This document shows, one piece after another, positions 25,501 to 34,500 of a stretch of DNA of 64,000 bases. The stretch's first letter is position 1; each line of letters begins with the position of its first letter. The translations under genes and the position numbers were made by a program. Under the pieces are notes generated by a model. It had not been told where the DNA came from, made no database searches, and was given only the letters and a program-made list of their open reading frames with translations. This DNA is from Macropodus opercularis (taxonomy: Eukaryota; Chordata; Actinopteri; Anabantiformes; Osphronemidae): assembly GCA_030770545.1 (NCBI GenBank), contig CM061091.1, forward strand, positions 10,472,501 to 10,536,500, read 5' to 3'.

Positions 25501-28500
25501 GAATGGTACCCAAGGAGGTGAGGACTGGGCAGCACCTGCCCAAGCCTGGGGAGGAAATGATAGTCTGGGTGTGTTGGACTGGAGTCAGCCTATGGTCAAA
25601 GTGGAGGAAGATGAACTAAAGCTGGACTGGGAAGATGACAAGGACAATGAGGAAGAGGATGATGACGATGATAATGGGCTGACTATGAAGAAACCAGACT
25701 CCAAAGGAGATGAAGGCTCAAATAGTGGCGTGTCAAAACTTCAAAGAGATGACTCACAGGTAGAAATTACAACTGATTTAAATACAAAATCCCACAAAAT
25801 TGTAGTTAAATTGCATCACGCTGGGCCAGAAGATGTTATAAACCCGTGGAACATATTATCTAATGCTTACTTTAAGACCCCTATCATTGCCGGAGATATG
25901 ACCAAGGCTGATGTTTTGAGAATGTATTTGATGTAATTGATTCTGTCTTTGAGTATTTTACTAAAAAAAAAAAACTGTTTCACATTTAAATTGATGATTA
26001 GGCTTAAAATAGGTATCCCTCTGTGCATTGTGACTGTTAAATTTGTTGGTGTGTACTGTACCCTTAACACACTCTTATATCTCAGGGTGAATCAGAGGTG
26101 GATGTTATAGCAGAGCAGCTGAAGTTCCGTGCCTGTTTAAAGATCCTGATGACAGAGTTGCGTACGCTTGCCACAGGCTTTGAGGTGGATGGTGGGAAGC
26201 TCCGCTTTCAGCTCTACAGTTGGTTGGAGAAGGAAATAGCAGCTATGCATAAAATCTGCAACTACAAGGTGCGATTTGGAGATGTTAAATGGTGTTTTGC
26301 AGTACTGTTTCTCTCCTCCTTATTCACTGTCAGTCTTGTTCAAACAAAGGTGGAGGGTAGGGAGGAAGACTCTGAGGTAGAACACCGTGAAGAGCGCACA
26401 GGATCAGTGGACATATCAGATGAGGCTCTGGAGCGCATGGAGGCCGGGGCCTATGAGCGTCACCAGCTGGAGCGACGTCGTCTTCAGGCCAAGCAGCAGC
26501 ATTCAGAGAGGCGAAAGGCGTGGTTAAGGAAGAACCAAGCCCTGTTGAGAGTGTTTCTGTCTTACTGCAGCCTTCATGGAGCTAAGGGCGGTGGACTCAC
26601 GTCTGTTCGTATGGAACTTCTCTTCCTTCTACAGGAGAGCCAGCAGGTACAGTATAGGGAGACTGACACGTCTAAAAGACATATTACCAGTTCATACAAA
26701 ACAGTTGGTGAAGAGTTCAACAAGATCTGCTTAAGTTCAGCAAAAACAAATCTACATTTTCTTGTTCCTGTAGGAGACAACAGTGAAGCAGCTGCAGTCA
26801 CCTCTGCCTCTGCCTACCACACTGCCTCTGCTGTCAGCTTGCATTGCCCCCACAAAGACAGTCATAGCCAATCCTGTTCTCCACCTCACTAACCACATTC
26901 ATGACATCCTCCACACCATGAACTCCATGAAGGACCCACCACACCCTGACATCATAGATGATAAGGTTAGGACTCAAGATGCTAACTTTATGTGCATCTA
27001 CTATTGAATTAGCAGCAATTTCCACAGTCGCCTGAATTCATTTTTAATGTTGAATAATGACTTTTTCTTTTACCCCAGGTGATCGCTCTGCACACACTAG
27101 CTGCATCTCTGTCTGCTTGCATTTATCAAGCACTGTGTGACAGCCATAGCTACAGGTAACTGTACCTCAGTTCTTTGCCAGAGGGAATGTTTGTTTTGCA
27201 TAATTTTATTTATTATATTATTATTTTTTTGAGGTCAGCCAGAGAGCTTACACATGAATGAGATGTTGTCTTTTAGTACCAGTTGTCATACTTTAGAAAA
27301 AGGGAAATCTGAAAATTGTCAAAACATCTGTGCATTTTCAGTGCCTTGTTGACCATGAAGTTTTTTTTCTGAGAACAGTAACAAAAAATAATATCAGTAT
27401 CATATCTTTGAACACTGATCGAACATTGTTAAAGTCTTCATCTCCAAAATCTAATCTTAGCTGCTTTCCTAGTAGTCTAATATTTTGCAAACTTGCTTTT
27501 TCTAATTTCTCTATAGGTTTGTATATTGATAAAAAATTGTAACTGGTTTATGTTGTTGGTTTTGCAGCAGTCAAACAGAGGCCAACCAGTTTACAGGAAT
27601 GGTCTACCAGGGCCTGTTACTCAGTGAAAGGAAACGACTTCGCACAGAAAGCATTGAAGAACATATAACTCCCAACTCCGCTCCTGCCCAGTGGCCAGGT
27701 AACACAGACCCTTCATTAGGAATGTCTTTGTGACTTACTTTACAGTGGAGTATGTGCCAGCATTCTCACAGAATGCAAAATGAGGGAAGGAAATGTGCAC
27801 ACAACATCAAAGATATGATTGAGATAGTATAAAAAAACTGGTTGGGGAAGAGCAGAGCAAAGTAGGCAGTCTGTGTTTATACAGACAGGCAGATGGTGTT
27901 CTATAATAGGAGCGTCATGGCCTCTGGGAAAGAAATGAAAAGACAGAGACTGATCACGCCATCATGCAAACGCTTCAGAAGTGTTCTCTATTATATGTAC
28001 AGATAGTTCTTCTGTTTAATGTTGAATGTATTTTACATTAAAGCTTAATCTATTATGAGGAATACACCATAATGTCTGTGTGTGTCTGTGTCCTCTCTCT
28101 GCAGGTGTGTCGTCCCTGATTTCTCTATTGACGTCTGCTAGGGAGGAGGACCAGCCGAGGCTCAACGCGCTGCTGTGTGAAGCAGTCATAGCTGTTTACC
28201 TCGCGCTGCTCATACATGGCTTGGGCACTCATAGTAGCAATGAACTCTTTCGCCTGGCTGCACATCCCCTCAACACCCGCATGTGGGCTGCTGTCTTTGG
28301 AGGAGGGGCCAAAATTATTATTAAGCCAAAGAGGCCAGAAGCCCCACCAGGTAAACCTAATATTTTATAATTGTTAATTATGCATTTATTGTTTTAGTCT
28401 TGTCTTAAGTCTCTCTTCGTGTTTTTCATTTTCTCTGTATCTCTTTATTCTTGTGTTTCTGTTGTCTTCTTCTCCATCTTATGACTTTCTAAGTTCTGAT

Positions 28501-31500
28501 TTCTCTAGAATTAGATGCAGGAGGAAATGCTTCCATCCATATTGGTCTACATGCCTGCAGTATTTACATAGAACTTTAGCTACATTAGTTCAGTCCTGTT
28601 GATGCTGCTGCTCTGTCATGTCTTGTATGAGTATGCCCTCTGCCCTGTGTCCCAGTGTCATCTGATTTTGAGGCAGCCAGTCCAGAGGAGTCTCAAGAAG
28701 AGACAGGAAGCAGCCTCACCCAAAACCCTACTCCTATCCCCACTGAAACCCAGAAACCCAAACGACCCCCTCCCCCGATTACAATGGGAGTGGGGTTGGG
28801 CATTATGGCACCAGAAACTAGGGCCAGCTGTGAGTAACTTGGCTGGTGAATTGCAGTGCTAGTTTGCAGGATTGCAGTGCATGGTATTTGCACAGGTTTG
28901 CATTGTTGCAGATGCTTGACTCTCTTGTGTGAAGGTACTTTTAAATACATAAAAATAAGAACAGTGCTACGAGTTTCTCATTTTCATCTCAGCCCAGTGT
29001 GATATTAAGCCAACAGCTGTGTGTCTTTGTGCTGTGTTTACTGCATTGCATGTACAGTATATGTTTTGACTTCCTCTATGTTCATCTCATTGTCATCGGC
29101 ATTGTGCTACTGAAGCAACGGCTGAGCCTAGCAAGGAGTGTTCAGAGGCCAAGGCTGAGCAACTTTCTCAGTCTGAGACTAAAGCAGGTACACCTTAAGA
29201 GGTTGTTACACTTATGAAATGCTGCTGTAGAGCTGGAAGTGTGAAATTAGTCCATATGTGGTGCATACAATAAATGTTATTGGATTAGCTGTTCTGTGTG
29301 TCAGTGCTGTAAAAGAAAATAAGTGTATCATAGACTAGAAGTAGCTTTTGTTTGATTTGATTCAGGTGTTTTGTCTGCATCAGGCCCACATACTGTACAG
29401 TAAGCTGTTTCTTGAGTGTTGTAAAAGTCTATTAATTGAACTTAACAAAGGTCTTTCAAATTCATTCAGCCAAAGTAAAATCTGCTTGCACTGTTTTTGT
29501 GTGGGAGGAAGGTACAAGCTGGCATTTAGACTCACTATCAGTGCAGATTCTGCAGTCGCTCTCAGCAAAGCCAAGAATCCTTTGAAAGAAGAGTGGATCC
29601 TAAAGGCCAGATTGTTGACAGCAATCATTTTGCCAAATGCTTCAGCTCTGTTACAAAATATTATATATACATGATATTGGATGGTACCTATTGATGGATG
29701 GTACCTATTGATTCTCCCTGTCATGCACGCCTTTATAAATGAATAGAACTTTCTAGTTTTATCAAATGTACTGTTTATTTTGTCTTGGGTTTGTTTGAGT
29801 TTTTTGTCACACATATTTGCAAATTTGGTTTTGTACGGTCTGTGTAGTACAGTGGTATTTATTTGTGTCTAACTCCTTTGTGGATTGTCTTTATTTATTT
29901 TTATTGTTTTTTTATGTGGTGCAATGCCAGAGATAGTCACCCAGGATAATGGTGAAGGTTTGTGCACATCCTAGTGTGTTTTGCCCTGTGCCTTGATCTT
30001 TATATTTGTGCTTTTGTGTTCCTCGTTTCCCAACTATACTGCTATTCTTTCATTGACTGTCACTCATCAAAGTAGACAGGAAACACATTTAACACAGGAA
30101 AAATGGGTTTGTTTAAAGTTTCGAAGTCACTTGAATGTGTAGCATTCTGTGCTGATGCAACTCACTTCCTTCTGATTTTCCTTTTTTCTTTCAACCCATG
30201 TGAAGTTTTTGAAAAAAATTCCAACAGAGTTCACAGCTTTCATTATTCTTCCCCAGTGGCTCCCCCTCAGCCCCCAGCAGAGGATGTGGACCGTTATAGA
30301 CGCAGGTTCAACATGAGGATGCTCGTTCCTGGGCGCCCAGTGAAGGAGACACCTGCCACCCCACCTCCTGTGCCCATAGAGAGACCCACATACCGGGAGA
30401 AGTTCATTCCTCCAGAGCTGAGCATGTGGGACTACTTTGTAGCCAAAGTAAGACACTGATAACATACTGTATGTGAAATGACCTAATGGTTCTCATGTTA
30501 TAAAGGCCATCCCTTAATTGCTTTTTCAGTGTCTGCCTTTTTAGTTGCATTTTCTATTTGATTATTATGTCCTTTTTTTTCAGCCCTTCTTGCCACTGTC
30601 AGACAGCAATGCTCTGTATGACTCTGATGAAAGCGGGGCGGAGGACGATGAAGATGATGATGACGCCTTCCTTTCTGACACACAGATGACAGAGCATTCT
30701 GACCCCAACTCGTACAGGTAGAGCCCAGCTGTTTCCATGTCATGCCCATCACTAGGCTGTGATTCAGATTTTAATCTGTGTGAATCTTTAATCTTTGCCT
30801 GTCTCTGCGGTATGTAGCTGGGCACTGATCCGACTTGTCATGGTAAAACTGGCTCATCACAATGTTAAGAACTTCCTTCCTCTTGCTGGCCTTGAATTCA
30901 CAGGTACAAACTCACCTCATGACCCTAACCAGCTCCTTAAATCTTCAGTCATTTTATGAAGACACATGAAATATTAACTGTTCATATGTATGTTCTTGCA
31001 TCACAGACCTTCCGGTTACTTCCCCTCTAAGCAATGCTGTATTGAAGACTTTAGAGAACTGGGAGCAGTTTCTGCTGGAGCGAATGAATAAGTTTGACGG
31101 CCCACCTCCAAACTATATCAACACTTTCCCTACTGACCTCAGCGCCGGAGGTGGTCCCGCCATACTCCGACACAAGGCCATGCTGGAGCCAGACAACACA
31201 CCCTTCAAGTGAGTAAATAGACATATGCATCTGCAGTATACAGAAAGATATATGCTGTATACACTAGTGTTGGATTTACAATATGAAACATCAGGACTAT
31301 GTTGTACATTTTTAAGTTTATATGTTGCAGATATATTTTATTCTTTAAAGAAAGTTACTTTAACTAAGAGTGAATAGTTTTTCCACAACACTAATCAAAC
31401 ACTAACAAAATTTAGATTCCAGTAAGGCATTACTGTAGATCATAAAACAAGAAGCCTAATCAGTGTTGAGCCAAGACCATGTAAACGGTACATCACAATA

Positions 31501-34500
31501 CATTTTATAATGTGAAATATATATACATATACAGTCACAAGGGTCACACAAAATTTTAAATTTCAAAATTGTATGACTTAAGACAGATCATAGGTATTTG
31601 CTCTGTGTGCATCTTATTTTTGACCAACTGTCTTCTCTCAGGACAAAGAACCACCAGTCTTTTCCAGCCCGCCGTCTTTGGCACTTCCTGGTGAAACAGG
31701 AAATCCTTCAGGAGACTTTGATTCGTTACATCTTCACCAAGAAAAGGAAGCAGAGTGAGGTCAGCAGTCCCCAGGCACAAAAGAAAAATTCTGCATGTTT
31801 TCCCCTTGTTTCAGTGACATTATGGAGGTCGAGCAAGGACGCCATTTACCTTTTTGTTTCATTAAAACATGAGAGGAGGAAGCTATAGTGTGTTCACAGC
31901 ATATTTATTGTAGATTATCCATAAGAATGTAAAACACAATAAAAATAAATCCTTAGGAGACACACATTTACATTTACTGTAGTACACAGGGTGTCCGTTG
32001 TCCGTTTATCACCGTTGTTGATATTTACTATTGTCATTATCATTGCTTGGACTATGGACTAGCTTCAATTGAGGGCAGGACAATTCACTGCCTGTAGGGA
32101 TTTATGGAAATATTCATTATGACCCTTGATGCTTGGTTCTAATTATTACATGGACAATACCAGTCTTCACCTACTGGAGTAAGCAGGTCTTGATTTGTCT
32201 TGATACATGGCTTTACCTGTAGGTCCAAGCTAATGACATGGGCTGGTTTTATATCTTGTCAACATTTTTCATTTTCTTTCCATTCCATGTTCTATTTTTT
32301 CCCTGTTTGTGCATGTGTGTGTTGTTGTGTGGTGTTTGTTTTTCTTCTATATTGCCTGTGTGTGTTGTGTAGTCTGTAGAGAACCATATGGACCACATAA
32401 ACCCAAACTGCATAGCAGGAGCTAGCAGTCTTTACAAGGTAGTATAATTTACTGTACCAGTTTAGGTCCTGCCACTATATTTCCATCTGTCTGTCTGGAA
32501 GAGTCACTGCAAAGCCAAGGTTGAAGGAGTTTATTGGTATTTAACTCGCATCGTTTAGGTTGACCGATCGTCATGTAGCATCAAACTGGGTGAAGGATTT
32601 GGTTTGTCCTCTCCAACTTGGCCTCATAGTGACTGCTCTGGCGTTGTTTCTGGCATAACATCTTTTAATGGCTATTATGCTTAGATCTAATGTTTAATCT
32701 ATTTTTCACACTGGGGCACCTACTATATGAGGTCTATTTGCATAACCTCACACCCAGTCCCTGCAAATAACACATCTCCTTGTGTTTCTCACTCCTTTCT
32801 CCTTTTTAGCTGGACTGATTCTAATGGACCCAAAATGCAAAAGCAGCTTCTTTTAAGAGAGTTGCCACATTCAGTACAGCAAACCTACTAACTTGCATGC
32901 TCACTTTTGGGCGTTTGTGACGCTTTCTACTGTAATTGTGCAGGTTGTCACTGGGGAAACCAAATCAACTGTTAAGTTATTCATAGTATGGGTGACACTA
33001 TTCTATAAATTCTCCTTTCTCTACATGCAGCCATACTACTGTCTGCACATGCTACAGTACTTTCATGTGAAGTGGGAATCTTCTTTAGGCAACTTGATGA
33101 CCTTAAGTGTCTGGAAGTACACTCCCCTATTCCACCATAAAGAAAGTTTACATGATAATATATGGAAAAAAGAATTGTCTGTTTCTTTTTTTAGGTAGAG
33201 GCAGATCTAGGCTACCCAGGAGGCAAGGCCAAAATCATCCATAAGGAGTCTGATATAGTCATGGCATTCGCCATCAACAAGGTAAAGTATGTATTTGTGT
33301 AAGACAAAAAGCAGAGAGAGAATTTTATTAAAATCCATCATTTCCATATTCTTTAAAATAACTTGTGAATACACAAGTTCCATTTGTCCGCTCGACTTAA
33401 TGCTGTAGTTTTTTTCCCTCCTGCTTACCAGGCTAACTCAAACGAGATCGTGTTGGCCTCAACTCATGATGTCCAGGAGGTCGATGTTTCCACTCTAGTG
33501 GCTGTTCAACCCTTCATCTGGATAGGAGATGACTTTGATAAGGAGTCCCGCAGGTCAGATTCAGGGCAGCTCATGGATGGCATATTCACCGACCTGAAAC
33601 AAACCATTTCAATTCCACATTTTCCCAAACTGCAGACTTATTCTCTATCTTTGAAGATCATTCCTAAGGTGCTGTTATTGGTGTTGTGTTTTTTTACAGT
33701 TCTGATGATATAGACCATCGCTCCTCTCATACCAACATTGCCCAGGCTAGTTCGGTCCCATTTGCACCACCACAGATGCCAGTCTCTGCATCTATGCCTT
33801 GGCTCGGTAGTGGACAGACCAGCATGGGCGCCAGTGTGGTATGAGCTTCTCTACCACAGACACATGTATACACAAATGTATAACCATACCAGGAGGTACT
33901 GTAAGATTGCAGTTGTTAGTTATTGCCAGCAGGGGGAAGCTGTGCTCTCCTCTAGATCCTGGCTGAGGCCAAGAATCTGTGGCACGGTTAAACTCTCTTT
34001 TTATTTCTTGACAAATCTTTGCTCCACAATACATGTATCAGTTTTCTATTTATATTTAAGACAGACTAGTTAGAATTCTAAACATGGAATTTGCATCAGA
34101 TTCCTAATTATAAAGGCAGTAAGATTTTACTCTGCAGTCTTTGGCCCCACCAGATTTTCAAAAGAAATGTGTGTTTTTAATTTTTATCATTGTTGAGCCA
34201 AACCAAGCCACAAGGACTAAACAGCTAGCCTGCTGAGTCTATGGGGACTGATACAGAGAGGAGGTGTGTTTGCATCCCAGAGATCCATGCATATAAACAC
34301 AGATAGCAGCAGCTCTCACAGCCGTCCATCCAAGGTACAGATTTGCGTCACACTTACACGAAGACAGGGTTCTCCATGTCCCAGCCGTATTGATAAACGC
34401 TATGTGTGATACAGCAGAGAAGACGGGACAGTGGGTATTAAAAAGATTCAGTAAATAATGGACGAAGGTTTCTGTGTAGAGTGCTATACATTGATAGTTA

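Noticed and set aside
29348..29814. Overlapping ORFs on both strands (108 and 144 codons) in a dmxl2 intron
   Set aside because: No family resemblance, no splice or promoter support. Either could be a relic but nothing in the sequence shows it.
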